A stretch of DNA of 64,000 nucleotides, taken from positions 61,455 through 125,454 of the forward strand of contig NZ_WNKX01000019.1 in NCBI RefSeq assembly GCF_009720745.1, given 5' to 3'. A program made the translations under genes and the position numbers. Of this stretch, positions 16,200-24,840 are shown one piece after another (position 1 is the stretch's first letter; each line of letters starts with the position of its first letter). This DNA is from Massilia eburnea. Its GTDB lineage: Bacteria; Pseudomonadota; Gammaproteobacteria; Burkholderiales; Burkholderiaceae_D. Under the pieces are notes generated by a model. That model saw nothing but the letters and a program-made list of their open reading frames with translations. It made no database searches and had not been told where the DNA came from.

Positions 16200-19100
16200 T
16201 AGTCGATCAGCAAAGAATAAAGCTGCGCCGGCGTAATCGGCTTCACCAGATGCGCCGCGAACCCCGCCTCCCGCGATCGTGCCTGGTCCGCGGGCTGTCC
16301 ATATCCCGACAAGGCCACCAGCCGCGTTTTCCCAAACCCCGGTTGGCGCCGCAACTCGGTCGCCAGCTCATACCCGTCCATTCCCGGCAGGCCGATATCC
16401 AGGATCGCCAGGTCGGGCACAAAGTTCACGCTGGCGCGCAGCGCGCTGGCAGGATCGCCCACCGCCTGCACCTCATGCCCGCCCACTTCCAGCAGCGCGC
16501 GCAGGCCCTGCAACACGTCCTGGTTATCGTCCACCAGCAGCACACGGCGCGGCGTTACGGCAGCCAGTTGACCCGGTGCTGCGCCCGCTGAAGGTGCCAT
16601 ATCCGCCTCGCCCGCCAGCGGCAAGCGGATAATGAATTCACTGCCAGCGCCGGGACCAGCGCTGTGCGCCTCAATCTCCCCGCCATGCAGCTGCACCAGG
16701 CTGCGCGCAATCGACAGCCCCAGCCCGAGCCCGCCGCGCGAACGATCGAGCGACTGCGGCGCTTGCACAAACTTGTCGAACAAATGCGGCAGCATGTCGG
16801 CGCCAATGCCGATCCCCGTATCGCGCACCCTGAGCACCACGCGCCCCTTGGACGTACTCGCGCGCACCAGGATATGCCCGCCCAGGTTGGAATACTTGGC
16901 CGCGTTGGTCAGCAGGTTGACCAGCACTTGGGCAAAGCGCATAGGATCGGCGTTGATCGCCAATCCCTCCACCGCCACGTCCACTTCAAGGCGCTGCTGG
17001 CGCTCTTCCAGCAGGCCGCTGACGGTCTCCAGCGCCTGCGCCAGCAGCTTGGACAGCTCGATCCGTTCCAGCCGCAGGGCAATCTTGCCCTGCGCGATAC
17101 GCGCCACGTCCAGCAGATCGTCCACCAGGCGCACCAGGTGATGCGCCTGGCGCTCGATGGCGGCATGTTCGCGCGCCAATCCGCCCAAGCCTTTGAGCCG
17201 CATCAGTTCCAGTGCGATCAGAATCGGCGAGAGCGGATTGCGCAGCTCATGGCCGACCATGGCCAGGAAGTCGTCCTTGGTCCGGTTGGCAAGCTCCGCG
17301 TCGCGCCGCGCGCGTACCAGCTCCGTCACCTCGAATGCCACAATCGCGACGCGGTCCACTTCACCGCGTCCATTGCGCACAGGCTGGTGCACGTAATCGA
17401 AATAACACTCCTGCAGGCCGCCGTCGCGCTTCAGCATCACGCGCCGCGCCTTGCCGATCACCGGCTGGCCGCTGGCCAGAGCCTGTTCCAGTTCTTCCAC
17501 CATGCCCTGGCCTTCCAGTTCGGGGAAGGCGCGCCGCATCGGCAGGCCAATCAATTCGCGCTGCCAGCTCAGCTCCACAAAGCGGTCGTTGGCCAGCTCG
17601 AAACCCAGGTCCGGCCCCCGCACGATGGCAATGGCGGCAGGGGCCTGCTGGAAGGTGTTGGCCATGCGGGCCATGTGGGCCCGTTCGGCCTGGCGGATGC
17701 GCGAACGCATCAGCTGCGAGTCGACCCGTGTCAGCAGTTCGCGGGCGGAAAAGGGCTTGACCAGGTAGTCGTCGGCGCCGGCGTTGACGCCTTCGATACG
17801 CGCTTCCTCGCCGGCGCGCGCCGACAGCAGCAGCACCGGCACGTCGTGCAGCTCTGCGTCGGCGCGCATGGCGGCGATCAGGCCGAAACCGTCGAGCTCC
17901 GGCATCATCACGTCCGACACCACCAGGTCCGGCACGGCGCCGGCCATGGCATGCAGTGCTTCACGCCCATTGGCGGCGGTGCTGACGTGCCAGCGCTGGC
18001 GCAGCAGGCGCGCCAGGTAGTCGCGCATGTCGGCGTTGTCGTCCACCACCAGCACTTGCGCGCCCAGGGTCAGCACGCTGTCATCGTCGGCCAGGTCGAG
18101 GAAGGGTTCTTCGCTGTCTTCTTCCGGCAGCCAGCGCTGCGCCTCCAGCAGGAACGCTTCGCGCACGCCTTCGTTGCCGCCGATTGGCGCCATGACCAGC
18201 TGCTCCTCGCGCAGGTGGGCGTGGCCCAGGGGAAGGGTGATCGTGAAGGTGCTGCCCGCGCCCAGCGTGCTGTCCAATTCGATATGCCCATGCAGCAGCT
18301 CCACCAGGTCGCGCACCAGCGCCAGGCCAATGCCCGAGCCTTCGTGCGTGCGCGAGCGGCTGCCTTCAACGCGGCGGAAACGCTCGAATATGCGCTGCTG
18401 CTGGTCTTCCGAAATGCCGACGCCGGTGTCGCACACCGACAGCAGCGCCAGGTGGCCTTCCTGGCGCAGCTTGACTGTGATGCCGCCGTCGAAAGTGAAC
18501 TTGAAGGCGTTGGAGAGCAGGTTCAACACGATCTTTTCAAACAAGCCGATATCGACCCAGGCGCTGGCCGTGAGCTCGCTGCAATCGACGGTCAGGGTCA
18601 GTCCCGCGCTTTCGACCACGGAACGGAAACCGCTGGCCAGGTCGCGCGTCAGGGCGCCCAGGTCAACCCTGGCATAGCTGGCGTGCATGCGGCCCGCCTG
18701 CACGCGTGAAAAGTCGAGCAAGGTGTTGACCAGCTTTTGCAGCCGCAGTGCATTGCGCTGCGCCAGGCGCATGCGCTCGTGATGAATGGCGGGCAGGCGG
18801 TTGCTGCTGTCGTCCAGCGCTTCTTCGATCGGGCCCAGCATCAGCGTCAACGGCGTGCGGAATTCGTGGCTCACATTGCTGAAGAAGGCGGTCTTGGCGC
18901 GATCGAGTTCCGCCAGCGCTTCAGCGCGCTGGCGCTGCTCGGCGGCCGCGCTGGCATTCTGGATTGCGGCCGACATCTGGCCTGCCACCAGTTCGCAGAA
19001 GGTGCGGTACTCGGCATCGAGCGGCCGCGCCGGGCTGATGCCCAGCACCAGCACGCCGTCCGTCACCGGCAGGGCCAATGCGACGCGCACCGGTTGCCCG

Positions 19101-19876
19101 GCCAGGCCAAGCGGCAGCCCGGGAATGCCTGCAGTGGCGATCGCCACCGGCTGCCCGCTGGTAAGGACCTGGCCCACCGGCCAGTGCGCCTGGTCGCAGG
19201 CGCTATCTTCCACATGCGCCGTCTGCTGCAGGCGCACAGTGTCGCCGGCGCGCTTGAACAGCAGGGCGAACGGGATATCGGCCGGGTTGTCAGCGATGGT
19301 ATGCATGGCCGTGGCGCAGGCACTGGCCACGTCCTGCTCGCGCAGTGCGCTGGCCGACAGCGCCGACAGCGCGGCCAGCCGGCGCGCATTGAGGCGGGTG
19401 GCGGTGGTATCGGTGGAAGGGCAGAACAGGCCACCCACATCTCCTGCTTCGTTGAAGATCGGGCTGTAGGAGAAGGAATACCAGACTTCCTCCACCCAGT
19501 CGCCGCGGTTCATGAACAGCTGCACCGCGTCCACGTAGGACGGCTCGGCGCGCTGGAATACCTTGTCGGCCAGCGGGCCGCAATAATGCCAGATCTCGGC
19601 CCACACTTCCTGCGCCGGGCGGCCCAGCGCCCACGGGTGTTTGGCCGCACCCAATACGTCGATATAGGCATCGTTGTAGAGGAAAGTGGCCTGCGGGCCC
19701 CAGCCGATCCAGATCGGGTGGCTGGAGTTGAGCATCAGGTTGACGGTGGTGCGCAAGCTTTGCGGCCATGCGTCGAGGCGCCCAAGCGGTGTGGCGGACC
19801 AGTCGAATTCTGCGATCTGCCGTCCCAGCGCGCCAGGGGAAGCGAGGAAATTCAAGCCTTCCTGTTTGATAGTCAC
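16199..19876 (-). CDS. Hybrid sensor histidine kinase/response regulator with two kinase cores
   Basis: This 1225-residue soluble protein has, in order: an N-terminal PAS-like sensor (residues about 20-150), a GAF-like region (about 165-300), HisKA with H337 in NVSHEFRTPL, an ATPase domain (NLLSNAFKFT, DTGVGI), a receiver with D655 in SDVMMPELDG, a PAS-like domain (about 740-860), a second HisKA with H876 in MVGHELRNPL, a second ATPase (NLLTNAAKYS, RDTGIGIG) and a terminal receiver with D1160 in LDIGLPGMDG. All phospho-sites appear intact. No membrane segment is visible, so the signal is probably cytoplasmic. There is no adjacent DNA-binding output regulator. Confidence 0.92.
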   Translation of the reverse strand: MTIKQEGLNFLASPGALGRQIAEFDWSATPLGRLDAWPQSLRTTVNLMLNSSHPIWIGWGPQATFLYNDAYIDVLGAAKHPWALGRPAQEVWAEIWHYCGPLADKVFQRAEPSYVDAVQLFMNRGDWVEEVWYSFSYSPIFNEAGDVGGLFCPSTDTTATRLNARRLAALSALSASALREQDVASACATAMHTIADNPADIPFALLFKRAGDTVRLQQTAHVEDSACDQAHWPVGQVLTSGQPVAIATAGIPGLPLGLAGQPVRVALALPVTDGVLVLGISPARPLDAEYRTFCELVAGQMSAAIQNASAAAEQRQRAEALAELDRAKTAFFSNVSHEFRTPLTLMLGPIEEALDDSSNRLPAIHHERMRLAQRNALRLQKLVNTLLDFSRVQAGRMHASYARVDLGALTRDLASGFRSVVESAGLTLTVDCSELTASAWVDIGLFEKIVLNLLSNAFKFTFDGGITVKLRQEGHLALLSVCDTGVGISEDQQQRIFERFRRVEGSRSRTHEGSGIGLALVRDLVELLHGHIELDSTLGAGSTFTITLPLGHAHLREEQLVMAPIGGNEGVREAFLLEAQRWLPEEDSEEPFLDLADDDSVLTLGAQVLVVDDNADMRDYLARLLRQRWHVSTAANGREALHAMAGAVPDLVVSDVMMPELDGFGLIAAMRADAELHDVPVLLLSARAGEEARIEGVNAGADDYLVKPFSARELLTRVDSQLMRSRIRQAERAHMARMANTFQQAPAAIAIVRGPDLGFELANDRFVELSWQRELIGLPMRRAFPELEGQGMVEELEQALASGQPVIGKARRVMLKRDGGLQECYFDYVHQPVRNGRGEVDRVAIVAFEVTELVRARRDAELANRTKDDFLAMVGHELRNPLSPILIALELMRLKGLGGLAREHAAIERQAHHLVRLVDDLLDVARIAQGKIALRLERIELSKLLAQALETVSGLLEERQQRLEVDVAVEGLAINADPMRFAQVLVNLLTNAAKYSNLGGHILVRASTSKGRVVLRVRDTGIGIGADMLPHLFDKFVQAPQSLDRSRGGLGLGLSIARSLVQLHGGEIEAHSAGPGAGSEFIIRLPLAGEADMAPSAGAAPGQLAAVTPRRVLLVDDNQDVLQGLRALLEVGGHEVQAVGDPASALRASVNFVPDLAILDIGLPGMDGYELATELRRQPGFGKTRLVALSGYGQPADQARSREAGFAAHLVKPITPAQLYSLLID

Positions 19877-19969
19877 ACGTAGCTCTAGTATGAAATTTTT
19901 AGCAATTTAGCACTGTACGAAAACTGTGCGGCGCACACAAGTCCCAGCGCAGCCGGGTTTGACAGCACG

Positions 19970-20398
19970 ATGCAAGCAACGGATACTGGGGCGATGACGA
20001 TGCCGCCTTTCCCCATCCGCAAGGAATGCCCGCCGGGCGCCTGCGACTGCAAGCGCGAGTCGCTGCTGGAGGACCCGCAGGCGGACTTGCGCATCCTGCG
20101 CCTGACCAAGGAGGAGGAAAAGCGCCTGCTCGAGCGCATCGAAGCGATTTCCACTTATGCCGAGCTGATGCGCATCGGCCAGCGGCTGGAAGAGCAGTTG
20201 GGTGTTTCGGTCAGCATCGCGCCTGGCCCGAATGAAGTGCGCACGGTGCGCGGTTTCCAGATCGTGCTGGGCGAGCGGCCCGGCCTGTGCCGCAAGACAC
20301 GGCAATCGGTGCCGGCGGCCATTCGCAAGTGCCTGGACCGCCACCCGGAAATCGCCTTCGCCATCCTGAATGCACACGATCTGTTTGCAGAGCAGTAA
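19970..20398 (+). CDS. Conserved hypothetical protein with N-terminal Cys cluster
   Basis: This 142-residue protein is not recognised. The N-terminus has a cysteine cluster (KECPPGACDCKRES), then a charged helical stretch (LRLTKEEEKRLLERIEAI) and a compact alpha/beta C-terminal domain with two more cysteines. The cysteines could bind metal or a cluster. In-frame starts at 19994 or 20000 are also possible; the latter has a GGGG stretch at suitable spacing. It is divergent from the hybrid kinase and 33 nt before the TPR protein gene. Confidence 0.6.
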   Translation: MQATDTGAMTMPPFPIRKECPPGACDCKRESLLEDPQADLRILRLTKEEEKRLLERIEAISTYAELMRIGQRLEEQLGVSVSIAPGPNEVRTVRGFQIVLGERPGLCRKTRQSVPAAIRKCLDRHPEIAFAILNAHDLFAEQ

Positions 20399-20431
20399 AA
20401 TATATTACCTTCTGTTAAATCGAAAGCCGTA

Positions 20432-21781
20432 ATGTTCCGCAAATTTGTGCGCTTGTTTGGCGTGTCCATCCTTGCCACCGGGCTCATCCAGCCGCCGGCC
20501 ATGGGACAGGATGCACCGACCCCGCGCGCCCGGCTTGCGCAATTACGCGAGTTTTCTTACCTGGCCAGAAACAACACCCTGGCTGAGTTGCGCAAACTGA
20601 AACCGCAGCTGGGGCAATGGTCGCAGCGCGACCAGGCAAGCTATTATTCCCTGCTCAGCAACGTCGTCTTCAGGTCCGAGCGCGCCAGCGCGCTGCAGGC
20701 GGCGGAAGCCGAAGAGCTGATTGGACACCAGCTCGATGACGACGCCATTGTCGCCAATAGCCTGCTGGACCGTTCCTACGTCTATTCCACGCTGGGCGAG
20801 CAGGAAACTGCGGCCAAATACGTGGAGCAGGCGCGCCAGTTGGCCGATCAGACCGGCGATACGGCGCTGCAGGCGCGCATCATTACCACGGCAGGCCAGA
20901 ATGAGATCCGCCAGGGCAATGGCCGCAAGGGGCTTGAATATATCGACCATGCCGTGGCGCTGGCGGACAAGTCGGGCCAGGCGGTGACCCAGTTCATGGC
21001 CTTGCGCGCCAGGGCTTATGCCCTGAATGGCCTGGCCGGCGGCAGCCAGGAGGCGCTCAAGGCGATTGACGTCTTGAAGGCCAAAGCGGCATCGATTCCG
21101 CTCGAAGGCCCGGCGATCCGCGCCCGTTATGCGGAATGGCAGATTGCGGAAGACGCCGGCCAGCTTGCGCGCGCCAAGGAAGCCCTGGGCGACGTGGTGG
21201 CCTGGCTGCAAAAGCATCATATGCTTGAAGAAGTGCCGGAAATGCAGGTCACCCTCGCCGACATGAGCCTGAAAAGCCAGGACTACAAGCAAGCCTTGGT
21301 CATGAGCCGCGAGTCGAAGAGGGGCGCGCTGGCTGCCGGTAATTCCGAAATCGCGGAGCTTTCGCAATTCAACGAGGGGATTGCCCTGATCTACCTGGGC
21401 CAGACCGACGCCGGGCGCGAAGCCATCGAAGCGGTCAATATTGAAATCATCGACGCGGAAGCGCTCTCGGAATACGCCAGGGCGCTGGACTATGTCGGCC
21501 TGAAAGAGCTGGCGCTGCAAGTCTATGCCAGCGCCACCCGCAAATCGCTGGACGCCGGCACGGCCCAGGCCCAGGTAACGAAGAAAAACCGCGAAGACGA
21601 GGAACTGCTGCGCCAGAAGGATGAAGAGGCGAAGGATTTGCGCAACCAGGAGAAATTGCGGCGGGCCTGGTCGGTGGCGGCGGCACTGGCGGTATTGGGC
21701 GTGCTGCTCGTGGCGTTCATGTATCGCCAGCTGCGCACCGCCCGCAGCAGGTTGAAGAATTTCAATTCCTCGGCGGAATAG
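20432..21781 (+). CDS. TPR-repeat periplasmic sensor-like protein with C-terminal transmembrane helix
   Basis: The 449-residue protein begins with a signal peptide (residues 1-25, ending near AMGQD). A long all-helical region with TPR-like repeats follows, for example SLLDRSYVYSTLGEQETAAKYVEQA. A coiled coil at about 385-410 (EDEELLRQKDEEAKDLRNQE) precedes one transmembrane helix (WSVAAALAVLGVLLVAFMY), with only about 20 cytoplasmic residues after it. This is the layout of the sensory half of TPR-GGDEF or TPR-histidine kinase proteins, but no output domain follows. Function unknown. Confidence 0.7.
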   Translation: MFRKFVRLFGVSILATGLIQPPAMGQDAPTPRARLAQLREFSYLARNNTLAELRKLKPQLGQWSQRDQASYYSLLSNVVFRSERASALQAAEAEELIGHQLDDDAIVANSLLDRSYVYSTLGEQETAAKYVEQARQLADQTGDTALQARIITTAGQNEIRQGNGRKGLEYIDHAVALADKSGQAVTQFMALRARAYALNGLAGGSQEALKAIDVLKAKAASIPLEGPAIRARYAEWQIAEDAGQLARAKEALGDVVAWLQKHHMLEEVPEMQVTLADMSLKSQDYKQALVMSRESKRGALAAGNSEIAELSQFNEGIALIYLGQTDAGREAIEAVNIEIIDAEALSEYARALDYVGLKELALQVYASATRKSLDAGTAQAQVTKKNREDEELLRQKDEEAKDLRNQEKLRRAWSVAAALAVLGVLLVAFMYRQLRTARSRLKNFNSSAE

Positions 21782-21828
21782 CATGTTAAATTTGCATCTC
21801 GGCACGAATCACCTACCGGGAGGCAAGC

Positions 21829-23052
21829 ATGAAAAGCAGCATTCCAAGACGTGAGTTCCTGAAGCGGGCTGGCGTGGCCGGCGTGGCGACGGCGCTGGGC
21901 AGCCCGGCGCTGACTGCGCTGGCGGCGCCGCGTAATGTGACCCTGCCTTTTGAAAACGGCGAGCGCGAACTGGCGGCTTTCCCGCAGAAACGGCCGATGA
22001 TCGTGCTGACCAGCCGCCCGCCGCAGCTGGAAACCCCGTTCAGCGTCTTCAGCGAAGGTGTGCTGACCCCAAACGACGCCTTCTTCGTGCGCTACCACTG
22101 GAGCGCCATCCCGACCGAGATCGATCCGCAAAGCTACCGCCTGAAGATCGGCGGCCACGTCAATACGCCGCTGGAATTGTCGCTGGCGGAGCTCAAGCAG
22201 CTCGCCGAAGCGGTGGAAATCGTGGCGGTCAATCAATGCTCGGGCAATAGCCGCGGCCACTTTGCGCCGCGCGCCAATGGCGGCCAGCTCTCCAACGGCG
22301 CCATGGGCAATGCGCGCTGGACCGGCGTGCCGCTGAAGAAAGTGCTGGAACGGGCGGGCGTCAAAACAGGCGCGGTGCAGGTGTCCTTCAACGGCCTAGA
22401 TACCCCGCCCGCCGGCGACGGTCCCGACTTCGTCAAGTCGCTCAATATCGACCATGCGCTGGACGGGGAGGTGATGCTGGCCTGGCAGATGAACGGCGAG
22501 GACCTGCCGATGCTGAACGGCTACCCCTTGCGCCTTGTGGTGCCGGGCTACTATGGCACTTACTGGGTCAAGCACCTGTCCGACATCACGGTGCTGGACA
22601 AGCCTTTCGACGGTTTCTGGGTAGCTTCCGCCTACCGCATCGCCGACAATGCCTGCGCCTGCGTGGCGCCAGGCACGGCGCCTGCCAAGACGGTGCCGAT
22701 CGGCCGCTTCAACGTGCGCTCCTTCATCACCAGCCACCAGGATGGCGCGCGCCTCAAGGCCGGCCAGGCGGTGGTGGTGAAAGGCATCGCCTTCGACGGC
22801 GGCTACGGCATTACCGAAGTCGCCTTCTCCTCCGACGGCGGCAAGAGCTGGCAGTCCGCCACGCTGGGCAAGGACCTGGGCAAGTACTCCTTCCGCGAAT
22901 GGAGCGCTTCGTTCAAGCCGGGCAAGGGCGAGCACACGCTGATGGTGCGTGCCGTGAACCGCATCGGGCAAAGCCAGCCCTCAACGGCGCTCTGGAATGC
23001 CGCCGGCTACATGCGCAATGTCGTGGAAACCACCCGCGTAACGGCGGCTTGA
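21829..23052 (+). CDS. sorA: Molybdopterin-dependent sulfite dehydrogenase catalytic subunit (SorA-like)
   Basis: The 407-residue protein has a twin-arginine signal (PRREFLKRAGVAG) for folded export to the periplasm. It has the sulfite oxidase molybdopterin domain with the cofactor-ligating Cys at residue 137 in VAVNQCSGNSRGHF, and a C-terminal dimerisation domain (about 285-400, VVKGIAFDGGYGITEV). It lacks an N-terminal haem b5 domain, as in bacterial SorA. The gene directly downstream encodes a small cytochrome c, matching the SorAB sulfite:cytochrome c oxidoreductase. It probably oxidises sulfite to sulfate. SoxC-like proteins are the main alternative, but no sox genes are nearby. Confidence 0.85.
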   Translation: MKSSIPRREFLKRAGVAGVATALGSPALTALAAPRNVTLPFENGERELAAFPQKRPMIVLTSRPPQLETPFSVFSEGVLTPNDAFFVRYHWSAIPTEIDPQSYRLKIGGHVNTPLELSLAELKQLAEAVEIVAVNQCSGNSRGHFAPRANGGQLSNGAMGNARWTGVPLKKVLERAGVKTGAVQVSFNGLDTPPAGDGPDFVKSLNIDHALDGEVMLAWQMNGEDLPMLNGYPLRLVVPGYYGTYWVKHLSDITVLDKPFDGFWVASAYRIADNACACVAPGTAPAKTVPIGRFNVRSFITSHQDGARLKAGQAVVVKGIAFDGGYGITEVAFSSDGGKSWQSATLGKDLGKYSFREWSASFKPGKGEHTLMVRAVNRIGQSQPSTALWNAAGYMRNVVETTRVTAA

Positions 23053-23063
23053 GGGGATAACCG

Positions 23064-23375
23064 ATGAAGACCTTTGCCACCCTGCTTCTGCTGCTGGCCG
23101 GCGCGGCCAGCGCCACCGAGATCAAGCTGCCGGATGAAACGGCGGCCTACAAGCAAAGTCCGCTGCCCGGTTACCAGCTGGTGCTGAACAACTGCCTGCT
23201 GTGCCACTCGGCGCATTACGCGCAAATGCAGCCGCCATCTTCCCCGCGCAGCTACTGGGAAGCCACGGTGAAGAAGATGAAAAAACCGTTCGGCGCCCAG
23301 TTCTCGGACGACGACATCCCGGCCATGGTGGATTACCTGAGCAAAGTCTACGGGGCCGAAAAGCCCAAGCCGTAG
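23064..23375 (+). CDS. sorB: Small c-type cytochrome, sulfite dehydrogenase subunit (SorB-like)
   Basis: The 103-residue protein has a signal peptide (residues 1-19, ending LAGAASA) and one haem c motif CLLCH at about residues 50-54, with a candidate Met ligand in the KKMKKPFG region. A good ribosome binding site (GAGGGGAT) lies 11 nt after the sorA stop. Size and gene order fit SorB, the haem subunit that accepts electrons from the molybdenum centre and passes them to cytochrome c or an oxidase. Confidence 0.8.
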   Translation: MKTFATLLLLLAGAASATEIKLPDETAAYKQSPLPGYQLVLNNCLLCHSAHYAQMQPPSSPRSYWEATVKKMKKPFGAQFSDDDIPAMVDYLSKVYGAEKPKP

Positions 23376-23430
23376 ACCTGGGTGGCTGGCGGCGATACAA
23401 TCTCGCCTTTGCCCATCGCCGACAGCCGCC

Positions 23431-24192
23431 ATGACGATCCCCAGCCCCATCCTGCAAGCGCTCGAGCGTGCCCACCCATCGTGGCGTCCGATCCTGGAGC
23501 GCGGGCTGCAGGCGATAGCGGCAGCCAACCCGTCTTACCTGCCCGAGCTGGCGGCCGACAATTACCTGCCGACCGAATTGCGCCTGTTCGCCGCCTTCCA
23601 GCAGCCGCTGGACCAGGTGCGTTATGTGCTGGTGGGCGAGGGGCCGTACCCGCGCGCCGAAAGCGCCACCGGTGTCTGCTTCATGGACGGCGCCGTGCAG
23701 GGCCTGTGGTCGGAAGAAGAGGGCGGCGGCCTGTCCAAGCCCGTCAATAAGGCCACTTCACTGCGCAACTTCATGAAAATGCTGCTGGTCGCCGACGGTC
23801 AACTGGACGAGTCCAATACCGCCGGCGAAGCGCTGGCAGCCTGCTCCACCCGCGCCAAGGCCGGCGCCGCCATCCAGACCCTGGCCGAAATGCAGGAGCG
23901 CCTGCACAGCCACGGTTTCCTGCTGCTCAACGCTTCCCTGGTGTTCCGCCCCCACGTCGCTCCGGCCAAGGATGCCAAGGCCTGGCTGCCATTTTTCGAG
24001 ACGGTGATGCAGGCACTGGCGGCAAAGCAGCCAAAACTGATTCTCTGGGGAAAGATTGCCGAGCAGCTCAACAAGCTCCCGAGCGTGCAAGCCCTGCCGC
24101 AAATCGCGGCGGAACACCCGTACAACCTGTCGTTCATTGCCAATAAGGAAATGCAGGCCCTGTTCGGCCCGATGGAATTACTGAAGAGGTAA
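23431..24192 (+). CDS. Divergent uracil-DNA glycosylase-fold protein
   Basis: The 253-residue protein aligns by eye with family 1 UDG: RYVLVGEGPYPRAESATGVCF corresponds to the water-activating loop GQDPYH, PKLILWGKIAEQL to the central strand, and HPYNLSF to the HPSPLS leucine loop. In GEGPYP the catalytic Asp of GQDPYH is replaced by Gly and the loop His by Pro. It may be a non-cleaving nucleic-acid binding paralogue or use another residue. It is monocistronic, between sorAB and isc. Fold assignment is moderately sure; activity is doubtful. Confidence 0.7.
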   Translation: MTIPSPILQALERAHPSWRPILERGLQAIAAANPSYLPELAADNYLPTELRLFAAFQQPLDQVRYVLVGEGPYPRAESATGVCFMDGAVQGLWSEEEGGGLSKPVNKATSLRNFMKMLLVADGQLDESNTAGEALAACSTRAKAGAAIQTLAEMQERLHSHGFLLLNASLVFRPHVAPAKDAKAWLPFFETVMQALAAKQPKLILWGKIAEQLNKLPSVQALPQIAAEHPYNLSFIANKEMQALFGPMELLKR

Positions 24193-24255
24193 AACTGGAG
24201 CGCAGCTTTCCTCGGGCGTTCTGAGGCGCGTCCGGCAAGGTCTGCGCAAGTCTGT

Positions 24256-24282
24256 TATACTTGACTAAATCGTTCAAGTAAT
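24256..24282 (+). promoter_or_regulatory. Type 1 IscR binding site in the isc promoter
   Basis: ATACTTGACTAAATCGTTCAAGTAAT, given here as half-sites ATACTTGACT (24257-24266) and TCAAGTAAT (24274-24282), resembles the E. coli type 1 Isc box and includes the TTGACT -35 element. It lies about 60-85 nt before the iscR ATG at 24340. [2Fe-2S]-IscR would bind here to repress its own operon. Confidence 0.7.
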
Positions 24283-24339
24283 CAGGAAATGATTTGCGAG
24301 AACAGAACGATATTTTAACTGAGTTGAACCGAGGTTGTG

Positions 24340-24822
24340 ATGCGTCTGACTACCAAAGGCCGTTTTGCAGTGACTGCGATGATTGACCTGGCTATGCGCC
24401 AGGGCAAGGGTCCCGTCACGCTGTCCGGGATCAGCCAGCGCCAGTCGATCTCCCTGTCTTATCTCGAACAACTGTTCGGCAAGCTGCGCCGCCACGAAAT
24501 CGTGGAATCGATCCGCGGCCCTGGCGGCGGCTACAGCCTGGCCCGCAAGGCAGACAAGGTGACCGTCGCCGACATCATTATCGCTGTCGATGAACCGCTC
24601 GATGCAACCCAGTGCGGCGGCAAGGAAAACTGCCACGGCGCCGACCACGCCAACGGCGCCCGCTGCATGACCCACGAACTGTGGGCCACCCTGAATGAAA
24701 AGATGGTCGACTACCTGGATTCCGTATCGCTGCAGGACCTGGTGGACCAGCAAAAAGCCAAGGCCGCGGCAGAGCAGCCAGTGCATGTGCACCGCAACAG
24801 CAACCAAGCAGCCCTCGGTTAA
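24340..24822 (+). CDS. iscR: Iron-sulfur cluster assembly transcription factor IscR
   Basis: The 160-residue Rrf2-family regulator begins MRLTTKGRFAVTAMIDLA; the GTG three bases earlier is a less likely start. It has the winged HTH (residues 28-60) and cluster ligands C92, C98, C109 and H112. The C98-C109 spacing is longer than in E. coli (C98-C104), as in other betaproteobacteria I recall. It binds [2Fe-2S] and represses isc when clusters are plentiful. It is the first gene of an isc operon preceded by a matching IscR site. Confidence 0.95.
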   Translation: MRLTTKGRFAVTAMIDLAMRQGKGPVTLSGISQRQSISLSYLEQLFGKLRRHEIVESIRGPGGGYSLARKADKVTVADIIIAVDEPLDATQCGGKENCHGADHANGARCMTHELWATLNEKMVDYLDSVSLQDLVDQQKAKAAAEQPVHVHRNSNQAALG

Positions 24823-24840
24823 CCGATTTGGAGTAATTAG

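Noticed and set aside
16664..18709. 681-codon frame antisense to the hybrid kinase
   Set aside because: The opposite strand encodes intact kinase domains with all catalytic residues; the frame is a codon-bias shadow.
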